Of a stretch of 64,000 nt of DNA, positions 22,614 to 35,092 are shown piece after piece. The notes below the pieces were generated by a model. The model was given only the letters and a program-made list of their open reading frames with translations, made no database searches and was not told the DNA's origin. The stretch lies in NCBI GenBank assembly GCA_025526935.1, contig JAHLKD010000015.1, positions 496,001 to 560,000 of the forward strand. The letters run 5' to 3'. This DNA comes from Cladochytrium replicatum (taxonomy: Eukaryota; Chytridiomycota; Chytridiomycetes; Cladochytriales; Cladochytriaceae). Made by a program: the position numbers and the translations under genes. The stretch's first letter is position 1. Each line of letters opens with the position of its first letter.

Positions 22614-24969
22614 TTCATTACTTCACTGATTCGTTGATGCACAACTTGAGTATGTCAATCGCAAAGTTAAAATGAGTAACTGTTCCAGGAACCCGACGAC
22701 ATCTGCACTAGGCTAGTTTGATCTCTATTACTATTGAACTTGCAGGACGCCTCCCAAAACGTGTGTTTTTCCAACCCAACGTGCCCGCATATATATTCCC
22801 TCCAGCATTAATACCAACCCCCTTTGAAAGGGATCGTTTCAGAAAAGATACAGTTACGCACTTCTCGTTGTCTAAACCGAGCCCTGATAGCCTTACTCCT
22901 GTGGTCTGAGCAGTATGTAGGACTGATTGACAAATCCGACTCTGTAGCTGTACATATTGAATCATAGCACGTAGCCACGTTGAGATTTGGGTAGAGCATC
23001 GATCGATTTGTAGTGACTCACTCCGACCGACACTTGAATCAAGACCAGTTAAACCAATTCGAAGGGAAGAGGGAGCACTTACTTCCCCTGCTACTTTCTT
23101 TTGCGGTGTAGTAGACCTCTCCCCCAGCAACAGTTGCTGTGGCTGAACTTGTAGAGTGTTCAAACCGTAAAAATATGGTCGTCGGAAGAGCGCAATTGGC
23201 TCGACCAACTGTTTCCCCTGTGAGCGACTTGCGGTTGGAACTTTGCGCAGACTTTAGCCAAGTAATTGTCTCCTTGACGACAAGCTTAAAGCGATTCATC
23301 ATCGTTATGGCAAGAATTGATTCCAGATGCGATAAATATTTTGGTTGGGCGAAGTTTGTGACAAAACAGGGCTTCAAGCTTCGCATTTAGGAAGAATTGA
23401 CAATACAGTAAGTATTCGCCGGTTGGAGTCCAGCCTACAAACACATCTTTGCGACATGATCCGGTGGGAAGAGAACTTTGTGTCTCAGCGGGCGAATTCT
23501 TGAGGCCTCTGGTTGAAAGCGTCGAGGTTCAGATATCTGCCAAAAGATTGCAACAGCTACGTTGGACCCCCGGTAGGCTGCAGATTGCAAAGATTCTCCT
23601 TAGTGTGAAGGATCGCGGATGAATTTGTCCGACCTTCTGTTAGCTGCTGTGCTTGGCCGAGATAAGTCGCTTGCGTAAATGCTTCTAACACCGGGGCGGA
23701 TGGGAATTTTGTGGGTCAATTTCCAAGTTCTTGGAACCTCTCATTGAAAGAGTCGAGCTTTTGAGAGCATCTCCTGTTCCTTTGAGGGCTTGAAGTGGTT
23801 CATTGGCTTGTGCCATTGTAAATTTTCAAAGGATCGTGCCGATCATGGCAACATGTGATGTATATACATTTTCTTTGTTTACTTTGACAGGCGATAAATT
23901 TTCTAAAACGACGATGGAAAGCATTGAACAATTTAACAGGCATTTGGACAGATGGACAAGACCCCATAATTTTTCCTTTTTGGCCCAGCGAATGTTATCT
24001 CACCCAACAGCAGTCCTCTTTGATTTCTTGATCCCAAACAAAACACATTGCAAGAAAAGCAATGACAGCATCCATCAAGTAATTGTTGGTATAAATTGTC
24101 AGGAAATGAAATTTTTTGACCCAGAAGTACAATAATTGAAGAACAGAAACTACTGTGTTCTTCCTGGTCAATGACAACAACAAACGGCCCAACCGGCAAA
24201 ATAATATCAACGACTCTGTTCAAACGATGGAATTCGTATTATGTGAGAAAATAAAAGGTTGGGTACACTAGTACATCTATCCCTAATAATGTTATAAAAA
24301 AAAGCAACTAAAAAATAATCGCACTGATACGAACTTCCAAAGTTCATTCAACCCCCCAAAAAAGAAACGCTACTGAAAAACCTGTGGAGTTACCGAACAG
24401 ACCTTCAAGGCGGGAAAGACGAAACTATTCCATCTCATAACACCAGATTGAGTGTGTTTTGAAAATATTAATGACAAGCTCGAAAAGTTCAACAAGAAAA
24501 CTGTTGTTGGGGAAAGACTCCCAGAGAGAAGAGAGTGTGGAAGAAGTACAGCATTTGAGGTAATCAGGGGACTTCAGAAAAAAGAAGTCAAAACAGAATA
24601 AAAAGCCATCTTTCTTCGAAAAACAAAAGATCTCATTTGGGGCATCATCATAAAACGCACAGGTTTAAAAAGGGGGGGCGCAAAAAGTACAAACCCCAGA
24701 CGACGAGTCGCAGTGTGAGGCAATGCAAAAAAAGAAAGAAGCGACGTGAAGAGAGGGAAAGTGGACATCGGCAGTCGATAAAAAAAGTGAAAGGGGAAAG
24801 GCTCTGCGTAAAAAACACTCCCGTATATACTCTGCTTGCCCTCCCAAGAAAAAAATATCAGATACCTCCCGGTTAATGATAAATCAAAATAACGTTACAA
24901 AAATCACAACCTCCTGCGCCGAGGATAAAAACCGCACGGAGATTTTCTCTCGATCTCAAAAAAGGCCAT
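22614..24969. other. Gene-poor region with fragmentary frames
   Basis: About 2.3 kb without a supportable gene. Minus-strand frames at 23208-22708 and 23386-23039 overlap in different frames and lack splice logic. An imperfect direct repeat is visible (near 23470-23535 and 23700-23765). A-rich tracts dominate 24280-24880 and probably include the 3' UTR of the CCCH-protein gene. Confidence 0.4.
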
Positions 24970-26976
24970 CTACGCAATGTTCTTGAAGAACGCCAACCTT
25001 CCATCGACATCCTCCGTGTTCTCCGCGGCCGCAGCAGCCACCCCACCACCCGCCGTCTCTGCAGGCGCGTAAACCTGCTCAATGTTTACAGACGCATGCT
25101 GCTTGTGTCCGTGCCTCGCGGTCGTCGCCCCGACAACGCGTCCGGAACCGACGGACTTGATCCGCCTGTGCTGCATCCTCCGCCCTTCCTCCAAAAACAC
25201 CGAGGTCGAAGAGTCCTCAGCAGGCAGGCTGCTGCTCAAGCTCGGCAAGGGCTCCTCCCACTCCGACGAGTCCGGGATGCGCGTGGGGCTGACGAGCTGC
25301 ACGGCCGTGCTCCCGCTGCTCGCGGTGCTTCCGACCGGAGACGGCGAGATCTGGACGTTCTTGAGCATCATCCCGAGCTCGAGAACCGAGGCGGGTTGTG
25401 GGCCACTGGCAGATGTCGCAAACATCCCTTCATGGATCGAAGGGCGTGAGCCAACGGGGCCACGGGGGGGCATCTCTCGCGAGGGCGAAGTGAAGGGGTG
25501 GTGGACGTGGTGGTGGGTTGGCGAGAGCATACCCATCATCAGTGAAGTTGGGGTTGGCGCAACGATCGAGCTGGGGCTGTTCGAGCCTTGTTGCTGCTCA
25601 TTGCTCGCGAATGGAGGTTTCGGCTTGCTGTTAAAAGCCGCAAGTGCCTCCAACTGTGGACGAAGAATTGTTTCCCTCGGCGCGCCAAGGCTCTTGCTCC
25701 TCACATGGCCACCAGGCATGATTCCAGTCTGAACTGCAGCTCCAACCGCTGCCACCGCCACCCCAGAAGGACCCACGCTAACACTCTGACTCCTCTGCGG
25801 AGCCTGATCAGATAGACTTCCAGCAATGATCTGTCCATTTTCGTCTTTCTCGTCTTGAATAACAATCAGCCTCCGCTCGATATCCGCCATCTTCTTTTCG
25901 ACGTCCCTATCCGTGTGGATGAAGCAGCAGCGCTTGCCGTACGGACAAGTTCCTTTCTCCCAGAACGTTTTACACATCTCTGTCTTGTACTTGGGATGGC
26001 GGTCCACGGGACGCAGCTCGGTTTCTGAATGCGCAAACTGACACTTTGAACCGTAACGGCAGTAACCCGTCTCCTCCCATGATCGACAGAGCTCGGTCTT
26101 GTAGAGATTCAACTTCTTGATTTCGCGATCCGGGCCAGCGCGAGATGAAGGAGTGTTTGTTCCGAAAAAGGCTGGATCCGATTCGTCGTAGGAGTGTCCA
26201 CCAGTTGTGGAATCGGAGGATTGGTCGTCTTGGAAGGAATGGAGTTTCATGGGAGATGTGACGGGAGTCACAAGAGACGCGGCCATGCTTGCAGTGGCGT
26301 CGGTACTCTGGGTTCTTTTACGTGAGCTGGTGTGGTGCGTGAAGTGAGCTTCCGGTGAGGTTATCCCATATTGCTGTGCTGCAGCTGCAGCTGCAGCGGC
26401 AGCCATTACAGAATTGGTTGCCGTTCCATTTGCAGACGGATAGTAAAATTGTTTGCTGGCCGGGTTGTATGGTGCGTAATTTGGCGGAACGTGAGGTAAT
26501 GATGGTGCGGCACCAATCGCCAATTCTGGAGGGTACAGGCCGGGTGTCGGGAGGTACGCCATCCTTCCATGAGTTGCAGGCGCTACTGGATCGTAGCTGT
26601 ATGGGTTCATCGCAGCAGCACGAGCAAGTAATTCAAACTGCGCAGAAAAGGCTGACGAGGGAAAATTCTTGAGAGGATCGGTACCAGCTGGCCCGGAAAA
26701 CTGGTGGGGGAATTGGTGCATAAGGTGCTGCTGTTGTCCACCTGCAAACAAAGCAGCACGGAAAAGTGCATCCTCCGGTGCCACTCCACTTCGACTCAGT
26801 GCAGCTGCATAGCCTGCGTAGGCAGCGGCAGCTGCTGATGGGATTTGTCCGTCGCCGTAGATACCGTCGTTATAAGGGTAAATCATTGCGTGAGGGGTAG
26901 ACTTGGATCGCTGGTGACTGAAATTTCCAGGCCCTCTTGCTACCCTTGTTGATCCGTCCATTGTTGCTGCCGACAT
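24970..26976 (-). CDS. Tandem CCCH zinc-finger RNA-binding protein (TIS11/ZFP36 family)
   Basis: A single coding exon of 668 residues from ATG 26976 ([15 protein letters not shown]). Two zinc fingers of the form C-x8-C-x5-C-x3-H lie near residues 288-355. Each follows the diagnostic lead-in (LYKTELCR and KYKTEMCK), with 18 residues between them. This is the tristetraprolin/TIS11/Cth1-Cth2 type that binds AU-rich elements and promotes mRNA decay. Outside the fingers the chain is low-complexity: poly-Ala runs, His/Gln clusters, Ser/Pro-rich blocks with RSKSLG and RRIKSVGS that resemble 14-3-3-type phosphosites. A 5' UTR intron (GTAAGT near 27050, TTTTCAG near 27001) precedes the start. Target mRNAs cannot be inferred. 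Confidence 0.92.
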   Translation of the reverse strand: MSAATMDGSTRVARGPGNFSHQRSKSTPHAMIYPYNDGIYGDGQIPSAAAAAYAGYAAALSRSGVAPEDALFRAALFAGGQQQHLMHQFPHQFSGPAGTDPLKNFPSSAFSAQFELLARAAAMNPYSYDPVAPATHGRMAYLPTPGLYPPELAIGAAPSLPHVPPNYAPYNPASKQFYYPSANGTATNSVMAAAAAAAAAQQYGITSPEAHFTHHTSSRKRTQSTDATASMAASLVTPVTSPMKLHSFQDDQSSDSTTGGHSYDESDPAFFGTNTPSSRAGPDREIKKLNLYKTELCRSWEETGYCRYGSKCQFAHSETELRPVDRHPKYKTEMCKTFWEKGTCPYGKRCCFIHTDRDVEKKMADIERRLIVIQDEKDENGQIIAGSLSDQAPQRSQSVSVGPSGVAVAAVGAAVQTGIMPGGHVRSKSLGAPRETILRPQLEALAAFNSKPKPPFASNEQQQGSNSPSSIVAPTPTSLMMGMLSPTHHHVHHPFTSPSREMPPRGPVGSRPSIHEGMFATSASGPQPASVLELGMMLKNVQISPSPVGSTASSGSTAVQLVSPTRIPDSSEWEEPLPSLSSSLPAEDSSTSVFLEEGRRMQHRRIKSVGSGRVVGATTARHGHKQHASVNIEQVYAPAETAGGGVAAAAAENTEDVDGRLAFFKNIA

Positions 26977-29354
26977 GATTGTTCGGGATTCGACCAAAGT
27001 ACTGAAAACAATGGTAAGAATGGCACTTTGCTTTCTGCAATGGACTTACTGTTTTGAATGCTCAAAAGGAGACGGTTAGAAAAAGCCAACAGGTCGAATT
27101 TAGGGACGCTGTTGGCGATTGTGAACGATTCAAGGTTAATCACAGTCAGCACAACGCAAGATAAAGATCAGTCACAAACCAACAATGGATTCTTTGCGAC
27201 TCTCCGGGGTAGCTATACACGAAACAACAAGAAAGCACTCTTGAAACACGTGTCTCCAGAGCTGACTGGACACGCGGGAAAGCTTGCGAAGTTATTCGAT
27301 GGATCGCTGCAAAGCAAGGTTTTGTTGCAACGCTTTCCGAAGCTTTTCTCTTTGGCTTGTGACGAAAAGTGGAAACCAGAACGTCGTACGAATAAACAGT
27401 GGAGAGATACGTAGAAAACAATAAGGAAATGAGCGTAGTAGGGGCTAATTGAAAACCAGTGGACAATAAAAAATAAGCGGTTGTAGAGAAAGATAAGATG
27501 GTCAGCACACGTCTAAGCGAGGCCGAAGGTACCCACAGGTATTAGAGACTTAAGGGGAAGAAACGGATTGCAGAGGAAGTTGTTGATGGCCGTGAAATGG
27601 GATAGGAGGTTGGGCTGTTACGACACAAAATGCATTGGAAAGACGCATGCACAGGCAGATTAGCTCCAGTCACACAGGAAACGACTCTGGCGGAGGGCCA
27701 GCACACTCTCCACACACATTGCATACACCGCACACTCACATCCACAGCTCTAGAAACTGCTATTCCGCACCACAAATGTGTTTGTGGGTTGGGCTGCCCA
27801 CAAGCCACAGCAACGCGCTCAAATTATGGCACTGCCACCCATCACCATCACCAGCAAATCAAACCAGAAAACCAGAACGGAACCGTAGAGAAGTCCGAGA
27901 ACACCAGCAATGCGGAACACTTCCAGTACAACCATGCGCTCGCGCAAATCACGAATCAGAGTCCTCGCGTTGTGATCCAACATGTGCAATCCAATCCGTT
28001 CACCAAAATATTCACAACAGATCACAAACTTCTCCACCCGCCACACCATCACACGATGAAACACTCACCAAGTTAACAGTTACAAGTTGGGTCACAGTGC
28101 ACAGTCCAATGTCTCACAATCAAAATGTCGACCAAGAGAACAGTTCGCTCGGAAATGACGTCGTAGTGGGAATGTAAAAAGACCTCCGCCGGTGTTGGAA
28201 ACGAAGAAGCTTCGCCTGCCGTTAAGTTTTCCGCTCCTGTTTCAACCAGCGCAACGTGTCTTGCGTTACTAACTAGCGCTTAAGATGCTTGGGAAAATTG
28301 GGAAGTGAGGTCGAGGGTCTTGAATTTGTAACGGGCTAGGCGTCGCGTAACAGACTGGAGCCGGTGAAGAGCCAATCGGCGGTTTCATAGATGGATCAAA
28401 AGCCTGCCAGTAGGAAACTTTAAGCCATGTGTCTGCGCAAAGCAATTCGATGGGCCACGTTTGATGAGCAAAAGCAGCTCACACAATATTTCGCTGCAGT
28501 AATGCTTTGGAGGATAGTGGGAGAAAAGACTATGCTACTTACCAGCTTTCGCTGGTGTTATGATGCTTTTAGCCGAGTTGGTTGTGAGCGACTGCACACC
28601 AAGTAGAGCTGAATCAATCACTCACCACTTCTCATGGCCTGCACAGTAGCAATGGAGTCTGTTGTTATACAGGCGATTCTTTGATTACAACTTTTTATTT
28701 TGCTACACATTACATTGAAGAGAGGTCTGTCACATTTAGCTGCAGAGTATCTTAAAAGGGATTGCTTGTCCCTTCCCAGTAACGCTGAAGAATTTTAAAC
28801 AAAAAAGAAGCACAACAGAAAAAATCAGCGAAAGAGACCTTCACTCCTTTATCCCAGGTGTTTCTGGCGGCGATCGGGAGAGAGGGATTACGCAGATCGA
28901 AACACTCAAAGGTAGTTACAGAATGCAATACAGGATAAAGGAAGAAAGTTTTTTCGCGATATCATTTGTTGTTTTGATGTGCCTCTCGACGAACCGTTTT
29001 TGGTTTGTAAAGGCCTCAACCCATTTACCCATCGGAATTATTGAGTAGGGAAAGAGAACCGCCTCCAGACGAAATGCATGGTGGAAATCACAAGACAAAA
29101 AAAACCCAAACTACTTAGAGACTGCGAAGAAAAATTGAAGGAGTGTTACACAACCACGAAAGAAAAATCGAACGAGTGTTACACATAACCGAAGGAACCA
29201 GTAGAGAAACGTATGTTGATAACCCGTGCAAAGTTATCAATGGCTGAAAAAGGTGGTGGATCTATATTGTTGAGGGTAGATTGAGAGGAAGACACCAGTG
29301 TTTAACGGAGTGGTAAATTCCGGTAAGGTGTTCGAAGTTGCCGTGGTATCTCAC
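26977..29354. other. Long intergenic region or long leader of the CCCH gene
   Basis: The first 75 bp hold the 3' part of a leader intron. Beyond that, CA-rich simple sequence occurs near 27680-28080 and open frames of up to 180 codons on the plus strand there are compositionally biased and overlap each other. I see no supportable gene. A long regulatory leader for the RNA-binding protein is possible but unproven. Confidence 0.35.
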
Positions 29355-30024
29355 TTATTTCGTTCCAGCAGGAGCGACTGGAGCAGCAAGTCCAGAGTAT
29401 TTGACGAGGAGGGGGCGGAGTGCACGACGGTAAACAGCGAGTGATCCATCCCGGTGAGCGAGCCAGTACAGAGCTGCGATCTTAGCGGAGAAGTACAGGG
29501 GGAAGTACTTTCGGATGCTCTCAGACGAGTGATCCGCGACAACAAACAGACCGAAAATGGGCCCTTTATCCCCAAGAAAGTTTTAAATCAGATTCCCGTC
29601 AATCCATCACAATGCTTTGCCCAAACTCACAGTAAGTCAACCACCGCTCGTCATCGTTCTCGTCGGGGCGTTCAATCGCCTTAATTGATGCGTAGGCGGG
29701 GTACGCGACTGCGACGATGTTGGAGACGAACTTCGCGTTGAGCTGGTAAACCCTGCGGAGGAAAGCGAGGGCCAGGAAGGACACCAATGCAACAAAGGCA
29801 ATCGGTGGGAGACGTGTGGCTTTCTGGAGGGTGACCAGAGCAGGAACAGCGTTAGCCCGGCGCTCGATGGACGAGAGCGGGGGGACGATGTATGAGCGAG
29901 TGGCCGACACGTATGGTTTCAGCTGTTTTGGAGCGGCATTCTCAGCAGTGGTCAGAGATGACTGCACGAGGTCTGTAGCGGCAAGAGGGGCCGGAGCAGC
30001 AGCGGCGGGAGCGGGAGTCGACAT
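29355..30024 (-). CDS. YOP1: YOP1/REEP-type ER-shaping protein (TB2/DP1/HVA22 family)
   Basis: Two exons (30024-29631, 29563-29355; 67-bp intron) give 200 residues. The family shapes tubular ER and interacts with Rab GTPase and reticulon pathways. The TB2/DP1 domain is visible: a hydrophobic hairpin (PPIAFVALVSFLALAFL), then VSNIVAVAYPAYASIKAIE, ENDDERWLTYW, and a second hairpin ending FPLYFSAKIAALYWLAHRDG. The spliced junction restores the conserved Tyr-Trp. The N-terminal 40 residues are Ala/Pro rich and the C-terminus ends PVAPAGTK. Length is typical for the family. Confidence 0.92.
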
Positions 30025-30494
30025 GGGCGGGGGAGGACGGGCTGACGGAGAAGATTAGGAGAGCGTGAGTGACGTGAGGAAAGAAATTGTTTGACGGGGG
30101 CACCAGCAGATAAACGATAGACTTAGTATGTGGAGTGGCAGGGAGGGAAAGCCACAACAATGATGCCATTTAGGGAGTGCTCCGCAATTGTAATAGGGGG
30201 CTGGCACATGTTTTCTAAGTTGCAGTCTTCATTCGATTTAATGTGCTTAATGTGTGGGGAGATTTTATGTATGGATTGGCGGTCCCAATCTGCTATTGAC
30301 ACGAGTTGGAGTAGTCTCCAAAGTGATGAACAAGATCGCTCTGAACCTTGCAGCGAGCTCTGGCCGCCACCTCATTGATTTGTAGCGTTTGTCAGATGCA
30401 TTTGAAGCATTACTAAAAAACATATATGAAGTTAAAAATGTTGCATCAATGTCCCATATATAAATGTAAATCCTCGGTGGCTCCCACTTCAAAG
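30025..30494. promoter_or_regulatory. Divergent intergenic region, YOP1 / SDR-like gene
   Basis: About 470 bp between divergent starts. No open frame is supported. Promoters of both genes must lie here. Confidence 0.4.
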
Positions 30495-31332
30495 ATGAAC
30501 GGGAAGCAAGTGCTGATCCTTGGCATCACAGGAAATATTGGATCAGCTGCTGTCAGCGGTCTCCTCAACGCTGGTGCAACTGTGCATGCGCCCGTCCGAG
30601 CTACCGACGCTTCTTCTCTTCGCCTCCCTGCTCTGATCTCTCCTTCTAATGAACGCCTCCATCTTCTTTATGGCTACGACTTGTCCAAGTGGGAAGACGC
30701 TCAAAGACTGAAGGAAAAGTTGGGTTCGGTCGATTTGGATCACGTTATAGCGTCGATTGGCCCCTGGCATCGGACGCCTAAAGGTATGTTGTCTGCCACT
30801 AGCTACTAGCCTTTTGTAACTTACTTCTTTATTACAGTCCACGAGATGAGCTTTGAGCAATATCGCAACGCACTCGCAGCGAACGTTGACACCCACTTTA
30901 TCGCCTATCGCACTTTCGCTTCTCAGAGTACGTGCCCAAATACCCTTTTAGTATTCTACTCGACTTATTCTCTTTTCATTAGTTTTGCAGAAGCCTGGAA
31001 GTCTTTACTTGATCGTCAACGGAGCGGCTAAAGACATGCCCGGAGCCGGAATCACATCCGTCACTGCAGCAACTTTGCATGCCCTCTCTCGCACAATCGC
31101 TGTGCAAACATCAGACGCACTTGGGGGTGTCCTCGAAATGGTCCTCCATCTTCGCGTTGAGGAGGATCAGACATTTGAGAAGATGTATCCGAACGCGAAA
31201 GATTGGTCCGACAATGATGCCACCCACTCGAGGGTGTTCGGACAAGTGTTCCCCAAACTTCTGGAGTCGGGAAAGAGAGGCACATTCGCGCTTGATAGCA
31301 AGGCCAGTTTTTTGGGGTTGGTGAACCCTTAA
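30495..31332 (+). CDS. Short-chain dehydrogenase-like NAD(P)-binding protein
   Basis: Three exons (30495-30783, 30838-30927, 30983-31332) give 242 residues. The N-terminus has a Rossmann nucleotide-binding turn (VLILGITGNIGSAAVSGLL) with the G-x-x-G-x-x-G layout of atypical or extended SDRs. A DLDHVIASIGPW segment corresponds to the strand that carries the NNAG/NAG region, and SLYLIVNGAA to the strand before the active site. A canonical YxxxK pair is not obvious: the expected helix reads SVTAATLHALSRTIAV. It may be a non-catalytic or atypical member. The substrate is unknown. A decayed second copy follows about 650 bp downstream. Confidence 0.75.
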
Positions 31333-31988
31333 AGCGATTTTACTCGCTTATGTACAGTTCAAACTGGGTTCGTATGTAAAAAGTTTTGAATGAACAAAAA
31401 TATCTTTCGCTAAATCAAATCATTTCTGATATTCCATCGCTGTGGATGTTCAAGTGGTGAGCTTTTTATTTAAGAAACTCCTAAGCAACATGGTTCCATC
31501 TCTATGTAAATTCTAATGTAATATTTAATTGTTACCCGAAAGTGTACAATATTTCTTTGGCAGTATCATGGTATCGTGCCAAACAACACCAACAATGGTC
31601 TTTGTGTAGTGAGCCATTTTTCCCTTCAAATTACTTCCCTGTCCCTCAGGATTCGTATCCGCCTTCTTCTTTACCCTATGTCGAAGTTGTTAAATATGAA
31701 CATTCCAGTTGTTTGTTTGACAAAATTTGGACGGCTGCCGTATTGCCCACTTGAAGATTAACGAGAGGATCGGAGAATGAAGTTGTGTCCGGTTAATCTC
31801 TGTCAGATCCATCATTATAAATTTTGCCCACCAAATGAGATCAACCTGGACAGCAATAATGATGGACTGACAAACACATACGTCCCAGCTTGCCCTTTGA
31901 ACAATGAGATCCAACCGGACAAAGCAGTGGATCTGACGAAGTCATTATGATTATTTGTAACCACGAAACCATCTCAAGCGCAATCCCT
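31333..31988. other. Spacer between SDR-like gene and its pseudogene copy
   Basis: AT-rich, no supported coding region. Short frames near 31540-31760 are not convincing. Confidence 0.4.
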
Positions 31989-32935
31989 ATGGCCAAACGA
32001 AACGACATCCCGTTGAACGGCAAACAGGTCCTAATCTTTGGCATCACCGGGAATATTGGATTAGCTGCTGTCAGCGGTCTTCTGGACGCTGGTGCGATTG
32101 TGTGTGCACCTGTTCGAGCCGCCGACGCTTCTTCTCTTCGCCTACAGCTCTGATCTCCCCTTCCCATGAACGGCTCAAACTTGTCAAAGTGGGAAGACGC
32201 TCAAAGGCTGAAGGAAAAGTTGAGCTCGGTCGATTTGGATACGTTATAGCATCGATTGGACCCTGGCAGCAGACTCCTAAACGTCGGTCCACGGCCACTC
32301 CTTGCATTTGGTTATGTATCAATTTATCGCAGTGCACAAAATGTCCTTTGTGCAGTATCGCAACGCACTCGCAGCGAACATTGATACCCACTTTATATCG
32401 CCTTTCGGGCCTTCGCTCCTCAGAGTACAGTGCACCACTTCCATTTTGTAAACTTGTAAACTTGACTCGATCGTCTTTTTTCATTAGTTCTTCAGAAGCC
32501 TGGAAGCCTTTACTTGATCGTCAACGGAGGGGCTAAAAAACATGCTCGCCGCAGGGATCGCCTCGGTCACAACGGCGTCGTTGCATGCACTCTCCCGAAC
32601 CATCGCTGTGCAACATTCGGACAATCCAGGTGGTGTCCTCGAAATGGTCCTCCACCGGCGTGTTGAAGATGATCAGATGTTTGGGAAAATGCATCCGAAC
32701 GCGAAAGGTTGGTCGGACAATGATGCTACGCATTCGAGCGTGTTTCGGTAGGTGTTTCCAAAGTTACTGGAGTCAAGGAACAGGGGTACCTTTGCCCCGA
32801 TACCAAGCAAAGTTCTAATAAGCATTCGAGAGTGTTTGGGTAGGTGTTTCCAAAGTTGCTAAGGTCAGGAAACAGGGGTACAATTTGCGCTTGATACCAA
32901 GCAAAGTTCTTAGGTGAGTGAAACCTTGAAGACCG
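31989..32935 (+). pseudogene. Decayed tandem copy of the SDR-like gene
   Basis: The start reads MAKRNDIPLNGKQVLIFGIT and continues NIGLAAVSGLLDAGAIV, close to the upstream gene at 30495. Relative to that gene the copy has lost one base after SSLRL (near 32148), lacks about 17 bp before LSKWEDAQRL, and carries a shift in the last exon. Intron positions are still recognisable (the last acceptor near 32489). The 3' end is itself duplicated (see the repeat entry). It cannot make the full protein. Confidence 0.85.
32730..32910 (+). repeat. Imperfect ~88-bp tandem duplication in the pseudogene tail
   Basis: Copies at 32730-32816 and 32822-32910 both begin GCATTCGAG and both end GATACCAAGCAAAGTTCT, with small differences between. 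They correspond to the last part of the final exon of the SDR-like gene. The duplication happened after or during decay of the copy. Confidence 0.8.
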
Positions 32936-33123
32936 CATTCAGCCTCTATTCGTTGGATTTGGCAAGTTCGTTTCGTATATTAAAGCGGTTAAAAGTTGGG
33001 TATCATCAGTTCAATTATTCTGAGACTTGTTGACGAAAATCATGCGCTATCAATTCCCTCATGAATCAATTGTAACAAAGAAACAGTTTTGGAAGATCAC
33101 GACACGACAGATGTCTCGACTCC

Positions 33124-35092
33124 TTATGATTCAACTACCGTCTTCTTCTTTATCGTTCTCAGCACAAATATCGCCGCTGCCAACAAGACTGGCAAGATCT
33201 GTATCGCCAATGACACCACAAATGCCTTTCTATAGCACACCGACCCTACACAGCGGACAACATCCCCATCCGCGATGCCCATCTCCATTTGCCTCGTCGA
33301 CTCTGAATCGAAGAACATCCCATAAACAGCGTTGCTGGCCAAGATTCCCACCGGCACGGCCGCCATCACATACCCGCACGCGGTTCCGTACCACTTCGCA
33401 CCAAAGAAATCCCGCGTAAGCAATGCAAATAGGGATCCGCCTGCACCCCACCCCGTCCCGACGCACACAGAACACAATGTGAGTGCCCAGGTCGATTCGG
33501 CTCCCGCGACCCCGAGGACGATCCCAGGAACAAGCAAAAGTGATTCGGAGAGAACGAGAAGGACACTTCGATCGGGATGGAAGCGAGGGTTTGGGTGGTT
33601 TGCGAGAAGGTCGGCGAGGAGGCCGAAGCCGAAGCGGGCAATGGATTGGAAAACGGAGAGGATGGTGACGTGGAGAGAGGTGTGAGAAGCGAGATTTTCG
33701 GATGGTGGGAGCACGGCAGAGAGGATGGAAGAAACGTTGGAAAGGTAGGTGAGGCCCTGTTGCGCGATGAAGATGGAGGTAAACAGCCAAAAGATAGGCG
33801 CTTTAAGGATCTGGAGAGGGGATAAGCCTGCCTCTGGGTCATCCTCGAGTTTAAAGGACTGTGCTGGCTTTGAAGTGAGAGGTGTACCCGCACGAGATGC
33901 ACGAATGGCAATCGACGCACTGGAACCGGCTTGTGATGGGCGAATGTCATCTATGGTCGGGGGAATGGGGTATACGAGGGAGAGCGAAGACGTTCGTTCC
34001 ACGCTCCCAAGGAGAACCAAATCTGATTTGTCCCTCGCAGAGCTTTGCGACATCCGCAAGTTGTCCTTCGAATCGTCCACTTCATTATCCAGCACAAACA
34101 CGCCCTGCTCAATCAGTCGTTCAACATCTCCGATTTTGTGATCTCGCTCTCCCTTCCATCGAAGCTCGATCACTGGGTGAGAATCTGGTCCATATCTAAC
34201 ATTATCTGTCGATTTAAATTCAACTCCCTCCCAGGAGCCAGTGGGAGTTGCGACTCTCGGCACAATGAACAAACCGAACACTCCAAGCAGGTTTGAAACG
34301 AATACTGAAATTGCCGTGAAGAGCAAAAATCCCGCTGCATCATCCGTCGCTCCCGAAGCAGACAAGTCGGGGTATGTAAAGAAGTGGAAGTAAATCTAAA
34401 AAGCCATGAATGAGCAAAGGAGCGTGAAAGTCGAAGGAACAGACTGTACCTGTGCGTAGAACGTCGCGGATAAGCCGTAAAACAAAAGTAATATACCCGA
34501 AATCAAACCGCTCCTCCTGCTTCCCGCGTTCGCCATACACGGGCCGAGTGCCGCCATGTAAGAAGCACAAGACCCGCATCCAGCAACAAAATAATAGAAT
34601 CCAATCGCAACAACAGTAACTCCAGCACCTTCGATCCTTCCATCTTCCTGTACTTGAGTGCCGGGCAGCCACCCAACGTAACCAAGATACATCATCAGAT
34701 ATCCACCAGAGTAAAGCAACGCAGCCAGAAGCGCAGTTGGCCTCGGACCCAATCGATCATGGAGAGGTCCGATAGGCAGGAATGCTATGTACAAGGCTGT
34801 GTTTCCTAGTGTCGAGACTGTGGTTAAAGCGGTTTGATCGAACCCCGAGAGACGGCGAAGGAGGGAAGAGGAAATTGAAGGGTATGAGAACATGGATCCG
34901 GAAGTTGACATCATCAGACAGGCTGTGTGATTCTGTGGTAAGTAGTGTACTGAAGCTTTATTTAGAAACGACCATACCAGTGATGATTGTAATGAGCCTC
35001 TTAACATCCTCCGATGTAAACTGCACTCCAGTCTGGATCGTTAGAGGTATCCGAAGCTTTCGCACTGTTGGTACATTTTGTTCGAGCTCCAT
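33124..35092 (-). CDS. MFS transporter, nodulin-like / Mch1 type
   Basis: Three exons (35092-34978, 34922-34450, 34395-33124) give 619 residues in phase. The first exon supplies the cytosolic N-terminus (MELEQNVPTVRKL) and leads into TM1 (LITIITACLMMSTSG). About 12 membrane segments follow in two blocks separated by a hydrophilic loop of about 140 residues. GPLHDRLGPRPTALLAALLY is an MFS signature-like loop. GFYYFVAGCGSCASYMAA is typical of nodulin-like MFS proteins. In yeast the related Mch1 is annotated as a monocarboxylate-transporter-like vacuolar protein without proven substrate. The substrate here is unknown. Confidence 0.85.

Noticed and set aside
22708-23208. 166-codon minus-strand frame
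   Set aside because: No ATG-proximal signal, no family match, overlaps a different open frame on the same strand; left as unresolved.
25082-25732. 216-codon plus-strand frame over the CCCH gene
   Set aside because: Antisense shadow of a low-complexity coding region.
27635-28177. 180-codon plus-strand frame
   Set aside because: His/Thr/Ser bias from CA-rich simple sequence, overlapping a second open frame; no homology visible.
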